A DNA stretch of 64,000 nucleotides from positions 14,626 through 78,625 of the forward strand of contig JBBIIK010000012.1 of NCBI GenBank assembly GCA_037446555.1. Direction: 5' to 3'. Shown piece after piece: positions 1 to 11,186 of the stretch. Made by a program: the position numbers and the translations under genes. The notes under the pieces are model-generated. The model ran no database searches. It was given only the letters and a program-made list of their open reading frames with translations, and was not told where the DNA came from. This DNA comes from JANWVO01 sp037446555. GTDB lineage: Bacteria > Acidobacteriota > Terriglobia > Bryobacterales > Bryobacteraceae. Numbering within the stretch: the stretch's first letter is position 1; the number at the start of each line of letters is the position of its first letter.

Positions 1-2138
1 GGCCCGTGCTCTGAGATCCACTATGATCTGGGGCCGGAGGCGGCGGCGCCCGGGCGCGAGCACGAGCAATTTCCCGACGACGCGGGCGGGCGCTTCGTCG
101 AAATCTGGAACCTCGTCTTCATGCAGTTCGACCGCGACTCCGAAGGGCGGCTGACGCCGCTGCCGAAGCCGTCGATCGACACCGGGCTGGGGCTGGAGCG
201 GGTGGCGGCGATTCTACAAGGCAAGCTGTCGAATTTCGAGTGCGACCTGCTGTTCCCGATCGTGGAAGAGGCGGGGCGGCTCCTGAAAGCCCCGTACGGG
301 GAGGACGAGCGTGTGAACGTCGTTCTGCGGATCTGCGCGGATCACGCGCGGGCGGCGGCGTTCCTGATCCATGACGGCGTGGCGCCGTCCAACGAGGGGC
401 GCGGCTACGTGCTGCGCAAGATCATGCGGCGGGCGATGCGGAACGCGCGTCGGCTGGGGGCGTCGGAGCCGTTCTTGTACGAGCTGACGGGATTCGTGGC
501 GGAGTGGATGAAGCCCGCCTACCCGGAGCTGATGGAGAGCGTGCCGCGCGTCGCGCGGATCGTGCTGGACGAAGAGAAGCGCTACGCCTCGACGTTCCAG
601 ATTGCGGAGAAGGTGTTTCACGATGAGGCGAGGGCGGCGGCGGGCGGAGTGCTGCCCGGGGCGGCAGCGTTCCGGTTGTACGACACCTACGGCATGGCGC
701 TGGACGAGCAGGCGGACATGGCGCGGGAGCTGGGGCTCGCGATCGACATGGCGGGCTTCGAGGAAGCCATGCAGCGGCAGCGCGAGCGCGCGCGGGCAAG
801 CTGGAAGGGCGCGGAGAAGGCGCAGATCGCGCCGGTCTACCAGAAGCTGGCGGATGCCGGCGCGACGGAGTTTCTCGGCTACGACCATCTGTCGGTGAAG
901 CCTTGCGAAGTGCTGGCGCTGATTGTGGATCAGGCGTCCGTGCCGGAGGCGGAGGCGGGCGCCGAATGCGAGGTCGTGCTCGACCGGACACCCTTCTATG
1001 CCGAATCCGGCGGACAGGTGGGCGACACAGGCTGGCTGCGGGACGCGGAGACGGGAGAAGTGGCGGCGGAGGTGTTGACGTGCCAGCGCCCGGTGCCCGG
1101 GCTGCATGTGCACCGGGTCCGGCTGTTGCGGAAGCTGCGCGCGGGGCAGGCGGTGGAGGCGGCGGTCGACGAGCGGGCGCGCCGGGCGACGATGCGCAAC
1201 CACACGGGCACGCACCTGCTGCATGCGGCGCTGCGGGAGGTGCTGGGGACGCACGTGAAGCAGGCGGGCAGCGTGGTGGAGCCGGCGCGGCTGCGGTTCG
1301 ACTTCACGCACTACGCGCAGGTGGCGCCCGAGGAGCTGGAGGAGATCGAGCGGCTCGCCAACGAGGCGATCCTGCGCGACATGCCGGTGAGCGTGGCGCA
1401 GATGGAGCTGGACAAGGCGCTCGAGACGGGCGCCATGGCGCTGTTCGGCGAAAAATACGGGGACCGGGTGCGGGTGGTGAGCGTGGGCGATTTCAGCCGC
1501 GAGCTGTGCGGAGGCACGCACGTGCGGCATGCGGGCGAGATCGGATTGCTGAAGGTGGTTTCCGAGGGGTCGATCGCCTCCGGCGTGCGGCGCGTGGAGG
1601 CGCTCACCGGGGCGGGGGCGCTGGAGAAGTTCCAGCGGACGGCGGCGGCGGTGCAGCAGGCGGCGGCGGTGCTGCGCACAAGCGAGCACGAGTTGCTCGA
1701 ACAGATCGAGAAGCTGATGGCGCAGCAGAAGGCGCTGGAGCGGCAGGTGGAGGCGCTGAAGGAGAAGGCGGCGCACGCAGCGGCGGCGGAGCTGGAGGCG
1801 CAGGCGCGCGAGATCCGCGGCGTGAAGGTGCTGTCGGCGCGCGTGGAATCGCTGGACCGGGCGCAGATGCGGAATCTGGCCGATGCGCTGCGCAACCGGT
1901 GGAAGAGCGCGGTGGTGTTGCTGGCGTCGCCGGACAACGGGCAGGTGTCGCTGGTCTGCGCAGTGACCAAGGACCTGACGGCCAAGGTGCACGCTGGCAA
2001 GCTGGTGGGACAGGTGGCGCAGGCGCTCGGCGGGCGCGGCGGCGGGCGTCCGGATCTGGCGGAGGCGGGCGGCAAGGACGCGGCGGCGCTGCCGAGGGCG
2101 CTGGCCGACGCCTACGCGGCTGTCGAGCAGATGCTGGG

Positions 2139-2142
<4 letters not shown>
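1..2142 (+). CDS. alaS: Alanyl-tRNA synthetase, 5' end outside the window
   Basis: This cytoplasmic enzyme charges tRNA-Ala with alanine and edits mischarged Ser and Gly. The frame is open from base 1, and the first codons read GPCSEIHYD, a hallmark of the AlaRS catalytic core, so the gene begins before the window; 713 residues are visible. The editing domain follows, with HTGTH near visible residue 401 and CGGTH near residue 503, which together supply the zinc-binding His and Cys residues. A coiled-coil stretch (about 550-610) and a glycine-rich C-Ala domain (GGRGGGRPDLAEAGG) end the protein, as in full-length AlaRS. The stop codon overlaps the ATG of the next gene by four bases (ATGA), suggesting translational coupling. 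Confidence 0.97.
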
Positions 2143-3128
<986 letters not shown>

Positions 3129-3137
<9 letters not shown>

Positions 3138-5288
3138 GCCATCCGGCGGTTCGATGCGAAAGAGAGCGAGTCCGCGGCTCGCATGCGCAAGCCGGACTCC
3201 CCATGCATTCGGCAGGTCGCGCATGGAGCGCGCGGTGCGGCCATAGCCGTCCCCGTATAGCGGGGCGGCGATCCAGCGGACGCCCCGGCGGAACAGGAAT
3301 GCAGTCGCCTCGCGCCGCCAGAAACGCCGCTCTACAGCGGTTCGCCGCAATTCAGACGTGAAGTCTTGCACGCGTCCGTCTGTGGCCTCCGCCAGAAGCG
3401 CGGCGGGCGGCAGAGGCTGCGCGTCGATCGTGCGGATGCGGACGGCGTCGAGGGGGAGCGGCCGGCCGAATTCGATCTGCCACCATGCGCCCGCGCGCCC
3501 GTCTTCCCACGTGAACCAGCGAGTGGCCGGATTGCCGTCGGCGGCAAACAGCGCGTCTCCGGGATTGGGCCGCGCCGAGAGAAGCCAGCGGCGGGATGGG
3601 CGGATGCGCCGGCCGCGCCACTCGAAGGAGACATCGTGGATCGACCAGGCGCCAGGCCAGTCCTTCTCCAGCCGGATTCTCACCGCGCGGTAGAGGCGCT
3701 GCGGCAGCGCGGCGCGAAGCACGGCGGAGCGTTCCGGGTTTGCGCCTGCCGCTGCATGAAGGAAGAGTGCGGCATCGTCGAATTCTGCGGAAGACAGGGG
3801 CCCCAAAGGCGCCGTGCCCATGTAAGAGAATGGCAGCCCGTAAAGATCCAGGAGGCGTTCTTCCTTCACCAGCCCGGATGCCTTCTCGACGAAGGGATAC
3901 TCGTCCAGCTTGCGGCGCAGGTAGTCTGCCTCCGGCTCCATGCGAACGGCGGCGCGCCATGGGAAGTCGCGCAATCGCCACGCGTGCTCACCCGCGTAGC
4001 GGTCGAGCGCCCAGGGAGAGACGGCAAGGGCCTGCAGGAGAAGCAGAACCGTCATCCCGCGGCTGCCGGCGGAGGATGCAAGTGCAAGGAAGAAGAATGG
4101 GAGAGAAGGCAACAGAAAGCGCGCGCCGATGTTGCGCGTCCAGGGCAGCAGCAGCAAGAAGGCCGCTGCCAGAAGAAGGCGCCCGTTTGCCTGCCGCGCC
4201 GCCACGAGGCCGAGCGGGAGCAGGAACAGCGCAGGGCCGGCGAGCCCCTGCAGTTCGGTTCCATCCCATGCCAGAGCCCGCACGGCGCCTAGCGGCGTGA
4301 CACCGTCGTAGGAGGCGAGTTTCCTGGCCAGATGGCGTTCGCTTTCAGCGTGGAAGTGATCGTTTGGAAAAATCCGGTTGCCAAGCGGCGCCAGCGGATT
4401 GCCGGTGAGGATGGCGTTTCTCGCCAGCCATGGACCGGCGCAAAGGGCGGCGCCCGCGGCGCAGACGAGAGCGGCGCGCCGTCCGCCGCGGACAAGCGCC
4501 CAAAGCAGCGCGCCGGCGGCGGCTGCTGCGCCGGGCATCTTGACGGCATAAGCGAACCCCGCAGCCATGCCGGAGTGAAACGCGGCGGCCGGCGTTTCGC
4601 GGGCGTGCAGCAGCGCGGAGAAGGCGGCCAGCGGGAAGAACGCGGACGCGGCGTCATTGTAGGCGCAGGTTCCGGCAATGGCAGCGACGGGGGTCAGGAA
4701 ATAAAGCCCGGCAGCGCCGTATGAAGCCGTGGAATTCAGCTCCAATTTGTTTCCGATCCAGACGATCAGCGGAACCGAGGAGAGGAAATAGGCGAAATGC
4801 AAGAGTTTGGCAGCGCTGTGGGCGCCGACAAGGAAAGCCGGATAATAGAGCGTTTCCATGCCCAGCGGGATGAGTTCGTAGAATCCGATCCGCGCTGGCA
4901 TCCGGTGCAGCCGCGCCCATTCGGCCACCAGCCCCAGATGGTATCCGGCGGCGTCCGGCTGGATTTCCGGCGCGAGGGCATGGACAAAGTAGTAGAACCC
5001 ATACGCCAGCAGCACGGCGAGCAGCCACAGCGGAAGCCCCGGTTTGGAGAAGGCAAAGCGGCTGCGCCAGAGCGGTGCCGACGAAGCGAGGCAGAGCGGG
5101 ATGACCACAGACGGGTATGCCCACCTGGCGACCAGCAGCAGGAGCAGAATCGTGGACAGCAGTGCGGAGCCGGAGGCGAGTTCCAGCGTCCAGTGGGGCG
5201 CGCGCCATCGCCAGGCGAGACGCCCGAGGCCGAGAGAGGCGCAAAGCGGCAACGCGGCTCCGGCGGCGATCGCAAGCAAGGCAGACAA
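3129..5288 (-). CDS. GT-C fold membrane glycosyltransferase with C-terminal discoidin-like domain
   Basis: A 719-residue protein whose first ~430 residues are mostly hydrophobic helices, as in GT39/ArnT/PMT-like transferases that move sugars from polyprenyl-phosphate donors outside the cytoplasmic membrane. The first long loop contains PEIQPDAAGYHLG, in the place where GT-C enzymes keep catalytic acidic residues. The last ~180 residues are soluble; the stretch around residues 560-610 (DALFAADGNPATRW, then GAWWQIEFGRPLPLDAVRI) has the pattern of an F5/8 type C/discoidin carbohydrate-binding domain. The acceptor is unknown. The gene is monocistronic on this strand and converges on ypdA with overlapping ends. 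Confidence 0.7.
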
Positions 5289-5614
5289 GCCCGTATTGTA
5301 GATGCCGGAGAGTCTTCGCGTCCACAGCGTAGTGGGTCCGGACGCGGCGGCCGAAGTGCGGACCGGAAGCGAGGGCCAGCGCCTCCGGGCGGCGAGCGAG
5401 TATCAGCATCCTGTTTGTTCGGGGCGCTGGTAGCGGTTCAGATTGAAGGCCCCGGGCCCGCGCCCGCGGGAGACTATTGGCGCCGGGTTTGTGGTTGCCG
5501 GGAAGGCGGGCAGACGGAGCCCTCCACGAGTGGGACCATGGATCCGGGTCGCAGGATGTCGCGGCCGACGGAGGCGTTCGTGACTCTCAGGTTTCCGGCC
5601 GCTCCCGGAACCGC
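5289..5614. other. Intergenic stretch with no recognised gene
   Basis: These 326 bases separate the 5' end of the membrane glycosyltransferase from the 3' end of fhs. The open frames crossing the stretch are short or are extensions of shadow frames, and their translations resemble no family I know. The promoter of the glycosyltransferase should lie in the first ~100 bases, but I see no convincing -10/-35 pair and no uridine-tailed hairpin for fhs. Confidence 0.5.
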
Positions 5615-7237
5615 CTAGCGGAGTCCCGAGATGTTGCCCTTGGCGTCGACGTCCATACGCACGGCCTGCGGTTCGCGGCCGAGGCCGGGCATTCGCATCA
5701 TGTTGCCGGCAATCACGACGACGAAGCCGGCTCCGGCGGCGAGATCGGCGTCCGTGACGGTGAGCGTCCAGCCCGTGGGGGCGCCGTAGATTTTCGGGTT
5801 ATCGGTAAAAGAGGACTGTGTTTTCGCCATGCAGACGGGAAGAATGCCGAAGCCGGCAGCCGTATACCGTTCGAGCTTTTTTCTGGCCTTGCTCTCGATG
5901 TACACCGCCGCGGCGCCGTAAATCTCTCTGGCGATCGTCTCGATCTTCGTGCGGAGGCTGACCTCGGGCTTGTAAAGTGGCTCCGGCGCGGCGACCCGGT
6001 TCTCCAGAGTATCGAGAACGGCCTCGGCGAGTTCTATGGCGCCATCGCCGCCTTGGGCGAAGGCGTCGACGGGAACCGCAGGGATATCGCGTTCGCTGGC
6101 GAAGAGGCGGATTTCGCGGATCATTTCGTCCGTATCGTCGGGGAAACGGTTGATGGCAATGACGACCGGGACGTGGAATTTTTGGAGGTTGTCGAGGTGG
6201 CGGGCGAGGTTGTCCATGCCGCGCCGGAGGGCCTCGACAGAGAACGGGCCTTTTTCGCCGCCGTTGCCCTGGGCGCAAAGGGCGCGGGCGCTGGCGATGA
6301 GGACGGCGGCGTCAGGGCGCAGGCCGCTGGCAGGCATGACGATGTTGAAGTATTTTTCGGCTCCCAGGTCGGCGCCAAATCCCGTCTCGTTGACGACGTA
6401 ATCGGCCAGGGCAAGAGCCATGCGCTGGGCGATGACGCTGGAGGTGCCGTGGGCGATATTGGCGAAGGGGCCGGCATGGACGAGCGCTGGGGCGCCCTCT
6501 GTGGTCTGGACGAGGTTCGGCATGATCGCCTCGTTGAGAAGGACCATCATGGCGCCGGTGGCGCCGAGGTCGGCGGCGCGGACGGGCTCGCCCTTGAGAT
6601 TGAGGCCGATGACGATGCGCGAGAGGCGGGCGCGGAGGTCTTCACGGTCCCGGGCGAGGGCGAGAATGGCCATGATTTCGCTGGCGGCGGTAATGACAAA
6701 CCCGGTCTCGCGGGGCACGCCGTTGGCCTTGCCGCCGAGACCGACGATGACGTGGCGGAGGGCGCGGTCGTTCATGTCCAGGGCGCGCGGCCAGGTGATT
6801 TCGTCGACGTCGATGCCGAGGGCGTTGCCGTGATGCAGGTGGGAATCGATCATGGCCGCCAGCAGGTTGTGGGCGCTGGTGACGGCGTGGAAGTCCCCGT
6901 TGAAATGGAGATTGATCATCTCGCTGGGGATGACCTGGGAAAGGCCGCCGCCAGTGGCGCCGCCCTTGAGGCCGAACACCGGGCCGAGAGAGGGCTCGCG
7001 GAGGGTTGCCGCAGCGCGGCGGCCGAGTTTCTCGAGCGCCTGCGCGAGCCCGATGGAAACGACGGTCTTGCCTTCGCCGTGACTGGTGGGCGTGATGGCT
7101 GTGACGAGAATGAGCCTGCCGCGGCGGGGCGCATTGTCGAGCAATTCCAGGCGTAATTTCGCGGTATATTTGCCGTAATATTCCAGCGCATCTTCAGGGA
7201 TGCCGAGCTTGTCTGCGACGGAGCGGATCAGCAACAT
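5615..7237 (-). CDS. fhs: Formate--tetrahydrofolate ligase
   Basis: The enzyme uses ATP to join formate to tetrahydrofolate, giving 10-formyl-THF for purine and formyl-Met synthesis and one-carbon metabolism. The 540-residue product matches the usual 550-560. It has the P-loop TPTSHGEGKT near residue 57, LREPSLGPVFGLKGGATGGG, EITWPRALDMNDRALR and the C-terminal PGLGREPQA. The chosen ATG at 7237 is preceded by GGAGGC seven bases upstream; an in-frame ATG seven codons earlier has no comparable site. No folD or other Wood-Ljungdahl gene is adjacent, so an anabolic role is more likely than acetogenesis. Confidence 0.96.
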   Translation of the reverse strand: MLLIRSVADKLGIPEDALEYYGKYTAKLRLELLDNAPRRGRLILVTAITPTSHGEGKTVVSIGLAQALEKLGRRAAATLREPSLGPVFGLKGGATGGGLSQVIPSEMINLHFNGDFHAVTSAHNLLAAMIDSHLHHGNALGIDVDEITWPRALDMNDRALRHVIVGLGGKANGVPRETGFVITAASEIMAILALARDREDLRARLSRIVIGLNLKGEPVRAADLGATGAMMVLLNEAIMPNLVQTTEGAPALVHAGPFANIAHGTSSVIAQRMALALADYVVNETGFGADLGAEKYFNIVMPASGLRPDAAVLIASARALCAQGNGGEKGPFSVEALRRGMDNLARHLDNLQKFHVPVVIAINRFPDDTDEMIREIRLFASERDIPAVPVDAFAQGGDGAIELAEAVLDTLENRVAAPEPLYKPEVSLRTKIETIAREIYGAAAVYIESKARKKLERYTAAGFGILPVCMAKTQSSFTDNPKIYGAPTGWTLTVTDADLAAGAGFVVVIAGNMMRMPGLGREPQAVRMDVDAKGNISGLR

Positions 7238-7335
7238 GGCTTTGCCTCCGCGAATCATGCTATCGCAAGGCCGTGCGAGATGGAAGGGTGCGCGGGGGAG
7301 GAAGCGCGGGCCGCGGTGCGGTAGTCTGACAGGAC

Positions 7336-8925
7336 ATGGGACCGGCGATCTTGTCGTTTTGGGTGGTGCTGGCGCTGCCCCTGTGGGCGCAGCCGTCGGC
7401 GGAGGGCGTGCCTGTCCGGCTGGAAGGGCGCGAAGTGATGCGGCTGCGGGCGGGCGCGGGAGTCCTGACGCCGCAGGAGAGGGCGGCAGAGGTGGAGCGC
7501 CGTCTGGCGGAAGCGGCGAAGCGTGGAACTCCGGCCGTGTCCTGGCGAATGGAAGAGGGCGGCGCCATAGTCTGGGCCGGGGGCGTCCGAGTCATGGCGG
7601 TGACGGAAGCGGACGCGCGCGCGGAGGGGACGGACCTCGCGGAGCTGGCGGAGAGGCGCGCGCAAGCGGTGCGGTCGGCGCTCTCCGCCTACAGCGGACG
7701 GCATTCGTGGCAGTCGATCTTGCTGAGCATCGCGAAGCTGATCCTTGCCTGGGCGTTTTTTGCGGCGGTGCTGTGGCTGCTGAAACGGCTGGTGGAGGGC
7801 GCGCAGGCTTTCATCCGGATGTGGTTCGACAGCCTGGCGCAGCGGAAGGCGGCGCGGGGGCTGGTGTTGCTGATGTTCGAGCGGCTGGCGCTGATGGCTC
7901 TGATGCTGGCCAAGATCGCGGCGGCGGTGTTCGTGATCGTCTGGCTCTCCATCCTGATCACTTACAGCTTCAGCCTGTTCCCGGCTACCGAGGGCATCTC
8001 CGTATCGCTGCTGGCGACGGTTTGGGACGCAGTGAAGGAGGCGGCCGCGGGCGTTGTGGGTTATCTGCCCCGCGGGCTTTTCGTGTTGGTGGTGTGCGCG
8101 ATGGCGTATTACGGGCTGCAGGTATCGCGGATCTTTTTCCGCGCTATCGAGCGGGGAGACCTGCCGGTCGGGGTGATCCATCCCGAGACGGCAGGGATCA
8201 CCTACCAGCTTGTGCGCGTGGCGGTCGTGGTGTTGGTGCTGATCATCATTTTCCCGTACCTGCCCGGAAGCCACACTGACGCGTTCAAGGGGGTTTCGAT
8301 TTTTCTGGGCGTAGTGATCTCGCTGGGATCGGGCTCCGCAGTGAGCAACATGATGGCGGGTGTCGTGCTGGCCTATATGCGGCCGTTCCGCGTCGGGGAC
8401 CGGGTGCGGATCTCGGAGACGGTGGGTGACGTGATAGGGAGGGGGTTGCTGGTGACGCGGCTGAAAACGATCAAGAACGTGGAGGTGACCGTTCCGAATG
8501 CGGCGATCCTCGGCGGGGAAATTCTGAATTACAGCGCCATGGGGCGGGGCGGGGAACTGATCCTGCACACGACGGTGACCATCGGCTACGACGCGCCATG
8601 GAGGAAGGTGCATGAGCTGCTGATTGCCGCGGCGCTGGACACGCCCGGGTTGTTGCGGGAACCGCCGCCGTTCGTTCTTCAGACATCGCTGAACGATTTT
8701 CATGTGTCCTACGAGATCAATGCCTACACAGACAGGCCGAATGAGATGGTCTCGCTGTATTCCCGGCTTCACGCCAACATCCAGGACCGGTTCAACGCTG
8801 CGGGCATCGAGATTCTCTCGCCGTCGTACCAGGCGCTGAGGGACGGAAACGAGCTTACGATTCCGGCGGAGCAACGGAAGCCGGACGCGGCGCCGGGAGC
8901 GTTCCGCGTCAGGAGGGTGGAGTAG
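7336..8925 (+). CDS. MscS-family mechanosensitive channel with periplasmic N-terminal domain
   Basis: A 529-residue membrane protein. An N-terminal signal peptide (residues 1-18, ending LWAQ) leads into a ~110-residue predicted periplasmic segment, then several transmembrane helices between about residues 130 and 320. The channel domain follows: GSGSAVSNMMAGVVLAYMRP near residue 335 is the pore-lining TM3 region, and PFRVGDRVRISETVGDV begins the cytoplasmic beta domain. Family members open under membrane tension to release solutes during osmotic downshock. It is longer than E. coli MscS (286 aa), placing it with the larger YbdG/YnaI-like members. The next gene starts within 26 bases, so the two are probably co-transcribed. 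Confidence 0.9.
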   Translation: MGPAILSFWVVLALPLWAQPSAEGVPVRLEGREVMRLRAGAGVLTPQERAAEVERRLAEAAKRGTPAVSWRMEEGGAIVWAGGVRVMAVTEADARAEGTDLAELAERRAQAVRSALSAYSGRHSWQSILLSIAKLILAWAFFAAVLWLLKRLVEGAQAFIRMWFDSLAQRKAARGLVLLMFERLALMALMLAKIAAAVFVIVWLSILITYSFSLFPATEGISVSLLATVWDAVKEAAAGVVGYLPRGLFVLVVCAMAYYGLQVSRIFFRAIERGDLPVGVIHPETAGITYQLVRVAVVVLVLIIIFPYLPGSHTDAFKGVSIFLGVVISLGSGSAVSNMMAGVVLAYMRPFRVGDRVRISETVGDVIGRGLLVTRLKTIKNVEVTVPNAAILGGEILNYSAMGRGGELILHTTVTIGYDAPWRKVHELLIAAALDTPGLLREPPPFVLQTSLNDFHVSYEINAYTDRPNEMVSLYSRLHANIQDRFNAAGIEILSPSYQALRDGNELTIPAEQRKPDAAPGAFRVRRVE

Positions 8926-8950
8926 AATGGCCGCGGAGGCAGAGGGCAGG

Positions 8951-9922
8951 ATGACAGCGATCCATCGAAGAGAACTTCTGGCGGCTGCGGCTGCAGCAGC
9001 GGGCGCGGCGTTCGGACAAGGCGGTGGCGGCATTCCGCGCCGCCCGTTGGGCAAGACGGGCGTCGAGGTGTCCGTGCTGGGGCTGGGCGGACACCATCAG
9101 GCGCGGCCCAAGGAGGAGAGCGAATCCATCCGGCTCGTGCACGCCGCGGTGGACGCGGGCATCACCTTCATGGACAACGCGTGGGACTACCACAACGGGC
9201 GGGCCGAAGAGGTGATGGGCAAGGCGCTGGCGATGGATGGCTACCGCAAGCGCGTGTTTCTGATGACCAAGGTCTGCGCTCGGGACTACGCGGGCGCCAT
9301 GCAACATCTGGAAGAAAGCCTGAGGCGGCTGCGGACGGACGTGATCGACCTGTGGCAATTTCACGAATGCAACTACCATAATGACCCGGAATTTCTGATG
9401 GAACAGGGCGGGTTGCGAGCCGCCCTGGAAGCGAAAAAGCGGGGAAAAATCCGGTTCATCGGCTTCACCGGGCACAAACATCCGCGCATTCACCGCAAGA
9501 TGCTGGCCCTGGAATTTCCATGGGATGCCTGCCAGATGCCGATCAATGTCATGGATCACGGGTTTGAAAGCTTCCGGCATGAAGTAGTGCCGGAATGCAA
9601 ACGGAAGGGCGTGGGAGTGATCGGGATGAAGGGATGCGGCGGGGATGGCCGCATGCTGGCCGATGGAGTGGTGACGGTGGAGGAATGCTACCGGTATTTC
9701 CTGTCGCAGCCGGTGAGCGTGCAGGTGGTAGGGCTGGCCTCGATGGAGGACCTGCAGCGCGCGGTCCAGATTGCGGCGAATTTCCGCCCGATGGAAGAAG
9801 GCGAGTTGAGCGCGCTGCTGAAGCGCGTGCGGGCGGTGAGCGGGGACGGCCGGTACGAGCTGTTCAAGACGACCCAGCGGTTCGATGCGCCCCTGCACCG
9901 CAAGCAGCACGGGTTCGGTTAA
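8951..9922 (+). CDS. Aldo/keto reductase with Tat-like signal sequence
   Basis: A 323-residue (alpha/beta)8 oxidoreductase of the aldo/keto reductase superfamily. After an RR-containing, alanine-rich leader (HRRELLAAAAAAAGAAFGQ) the fold begins with RPLGKTGVEVSVLGLGG. The tetrad can be followed as D and Y in MDNAWDYHNG, K in MTKVCARD and H in WQFHECN. The leader suggests folded export through Tat, common for acidobacterial members. Two in-frame ATGs are possible (8927 and 8951); the second is chosen because it puts the twin arginine five residues from the start and has AGAGGG in front of it. The physiological substrate cannot be told. Confidence 0.85.
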   Translation: MTAIHRRELLAAAAAAAGAAFGQGGGGIPRRPLGKTGVEVSVLGLGGHHQARPKEESESIRLVHAAVDAGITFMDNAWDYHNGRAEEVMGKALAMDGYRKRVFLMTKVCARDYAGAMQHLEESLRRLRTDVIDLWQFHECNYHNDPEFLMEQGGLRAALEAKKRGKIRFIGFTGHKHPRIHRKMLALEFPWDACQMPINVMDHGFESFRHEVVPECKRKGVGVIGMKGCGGDGRMLADGVVTVEECYRYFLSQPVSVQVVGLASMEDLQRAVQIAANFRPMEEGELSALLKRVRAVSGDGRYELFKTTQRFDAPLHRKQHGFG

Positions 9923-11094
9923 GGGGCGGCGCCGGCGGAGGGCGTGCGCCGCGCGCGGATCAAGAGAAACAAGGCGAAAGAAGCCGCCTCCAGCGCAACT
10001 GCCGCCGCCACCAGAGCGGGTAAGGAAAGGTCGTACAGCCATCCCAGCAGGGCGCTGCCGGCGAACCATGCCGACCCGAACACGGCGTGAAACAGGCCGA
10101 ACGCCGTCCCCCGCCTCTCCGGCGGAGCCATTTGCGCCACCGCCGCGCGCACGACGGACTCCTGCGCCCCCATGGCCACGCCCCAGGCCACAGCTCCTGC
10201 CCAGGCGGATGCGGCGCTGCCCAGGAAAGCGAGCGGCGCCGCCACCGCCGCCATCAGCGGCGTGACCGCCGCCACCCGCGCGCCGCGCCGGTCGAACCAG
10301 CGGCCCAGCGCGAGCGCCGCCAGAGCATCCACAGCCATGGCCACGGCGTACAGCACGGCGATCCACGCATCGCCCATCCATTGCGACTTCTCGATGTGGA
10401 ACGCAATCAGCGGAAAATCGGCGAACCCGGCGCCGCAAAGCGCCGCCGCAGCCACCAGCGACCAGTACTGTCTCGGCAGCCCCCGTGCGGCCACGGCCGG
10501 CAGTTGCGGCTCCAGATCCTGCGGGCGGGGAAACGCGCGCCGCGCCGCTGCCAGCACGGCCAACGCCGCCAGAGCGGGGATCAACAGCACGGCAAAGCTC
10601 TCCCGGTACCCGCCGCGCCAGTGCAGCACGGCGGCGACGATCAGCGGCCCCAGGATCGCGCCGGTCTGATCCATCGCCTCGTGCAATCCGAAGGCGCGCC
10701 CGGCGCCCAGACTGCGGGTGGCGAACGACAGCATTGCGTCCCGCGGCGGATTTCGCAGCGCTTTCCCGATCCGTTCCATCATCAGCAGCGCGGCTGCCGT
10801 CTCCCAACGCCCGGCCAGCGCCAGCGCCGGCACCGCCAGAAGGTTCACGGCATAGCCCGTGATCGTCAACGCCCAGTAGCGGAGGGTCCTGTCGGTGATC
10901 CATCCGGCGGCAAGGCGCAGCGCATAACCGGCGAACTCGCCGAACCCGGCCACCAGACCCACCACTGCGCCGCTGGCTCCCAGCACGGCCAGGAACGGTC
11001 CGGAGATGCTCCGCGCGCCCTCATACGTCATGTCCGCGAACAGGCTCACCAGCCCGAGCAGCACAACGAACCGCATGGCGCCGCCGGTGTTCAT
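9919..11094 (-). CDS. Major facilitator superfamily transporter
   Basis: A 391-residue integral membrane protein with about 12 hydrophobic helices in two halves separated by a charged loop near residues 185-210. The loop between helices 2 and 3 (GWITDRTLRYW) and the matching loop in the second half (GRWFDRRGARV) carry the MFS signature G-x3-D-R. The N-terminal half also has RIGKALRNPPRDAML and FGLHEAMDQTGAILGP, features of a subgroup of acidobacterial and proteobacterial MFS proteins of unknown substrate. It overlaps the 3' end of the convergent aldo/keto reductase by four bases. Efflux is a reasonable guess but not shown. Confidence 0.85.
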   Translation of the reverse strand: MNTGGAMRFVVLLGLVSLFADMTYEGARSISGPFLAVLGASGAVVGLVAGFGEFAGYALRLAAGWITDRTLRYWALTITGYAVNLLAVPALALAGRWETAAALLMMERIGKALRNPPRDAMLSFATRSLGAGRAFGLHEAMDQTGAILGPLIVAAVLHWRGGYRESFAVLLIPALAALAVLAAARRAFPRPQDLEPQLPAVAARGLPRQYWSLVAAAALCGAGFADFPLIAFHIEKSQWMGDAWIAVLYAVAMAVDALAALALGRWFDRRGARVAAVTPLMAAVAAPLAFLGSAASAWAGAVAWGVAMGAQESVVRAAVAQMAPPERRGTAFGLFHAVFGSAWFAGSALLGWLYDLSLPALVAAAVALEAASFALFLLIRARRTPSAGAAP

Positions 11095-11186
11095 GACCGA
11101 AGGATAGCCCGGCCCCGGCCGGCCGCGCCCGGATCAGTGCGAGAATAGCGGGAGTCTTCCGTATTTCGGATGGCAGCGCGCAACCC

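Noticed and set aside
214..1992. Long minus-strand open frame (592 codons) opposite alaS
   Set aside because: Arg/His/Pro-rich translation without any motif; it mirrors the codon structure of alaS, as usual at this GC content.
903..2138. Upstream extension of the ypdA frame through alaS
   Set aside because: Gly/Ala/Arg-rich shadow; YpdA similarity begins at the ATG at 2139.
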